The position numbers and the translations under genes were made by a program. The notes beneath the pieces are model-generated. The model had not been told where the DNA came from and ran no database searches. It saw only the letters and a list, made by a program, of their open reading frames with translations. From contig NVRS01000014.1 of assembly GCA_002732685.1 (NCBI GenBank), forward strand, positions 4,985-18,656: a stretch of 13,672 nucleotides of DNA, given 5' to 3'. Below are positions 13,529 to 13,672 of this stretch, piece by piece; positions within the stretch are counted from its first letter, which is position 1, and every line of letters begins with the position of its first letter. Source of the stretch: Robiginitomaculum sp. Lineage in GTDB: Bacteria > Pseudomonadota > Alphaproteobacteria > Caulobacterales > Maricaulaceae.

Positions 13529-13672
13529 CTAGTAACCTGTGGACAGTATGTTTTTCCATTTACTCAAGTTTTCAACAACTATTCCGGAACCACGTACAAC
13601 ACATGTGAGTGGGTCATCGGCCAAAGAAACGGGCAGACCCGTACGATTACGCAATTCCGTATCCAGGTTCCG
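13529..13672 (-). CDS. mreB: MreB C-terminus (partial, enters from the right edge)
   Basis: The last 47 codons and a TAG stop are present. The translation reads RNLDTELRNRTGLPVSLADD and continues PLTCVVRGSG, the conserved C-terminal end of MreB, which is followed here by a short tail ending in STGY. MreB is the actin-like filament that organises the elongasome. Its position directly before mreC gives the standard mreBCD order. Confidence 0.93.
   Translation of the reverse strand, partial: RNLDTELRNRTGLPVSLADDPLTCVVRGSGIVVENLSKWKNILSTGY

Overview
The window looks like a low-to-moderate GC alphaproteobacterial chromosome. The strongest evidence is the right third: a minus-strand rod-shape operon in the order mreB, mreC, mreD, mrdA (PBP2), rodA, with protein sequences that read as alphaproteobacterial in style. 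I cannot place it below class level from sequence alone.

Right third (about 7775-13672, minus strand): the elongasome operon. The mreB C-terminus enters from the right edge, followed by mreC, mreD, mrdA and rodA. The last junctions are stop/start overlaps (ATGA, ATGA, TGATG), the signature of one translationally coupled transcript. Thirteen bases after rodA comes a lipoprotein of the nucleotide pyrophosphatase/phosphodiesterase (NPP, alkaline phosphatase superfamily) family with all seven metal and nucleophile positions present.

Middle (about 4955-7742): an AT-rich accessory stretch. It holds a small unknown membrane protein (minus strand, promoter almost abutting its ATG), a METTL-type SAM-dependent methyltransferase (plus strand), and a second unknown four-helix membrane protein (plus strand). 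The two gene-less gaps hold orphan minus-strand terminator-like hairpins. One of them ends a chain of three inverted repeats that could be a structured small RNA.

Left third (1-4933): a complete IS6-family insertion sequence (18-bp perfect inverted repeats, intact DDE transposase) sits directly upstream of a two-gene minus-strand unit. The first gene encodes a secreted protein of about 730 residues. It has a Sec signal peptide, a helical N-terminal region, a pretoxin-like PVVGD motif and a C-terminal domain that I recognise as an ExoY / anthrax edema factor / CyaA-type nucleotidyl cyclase: paired lysines in a TK...KSS motif, a DYD metal motif, a GNI...HHG motif and a terminal PxW segment. The second gene overlaps it by 4 bp, has a perfect AAGGAGG Shine-Dalgarno and encodes a signal-peptide-bearing, coiled-coil plus beta-rich protein that runs off the left edge. 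Together they look like a secreted cyclase toxin with a dedicated secreted partner. This is the most novel content of the window. The functional assignment rests on motif recognition and has not been tested by a search.
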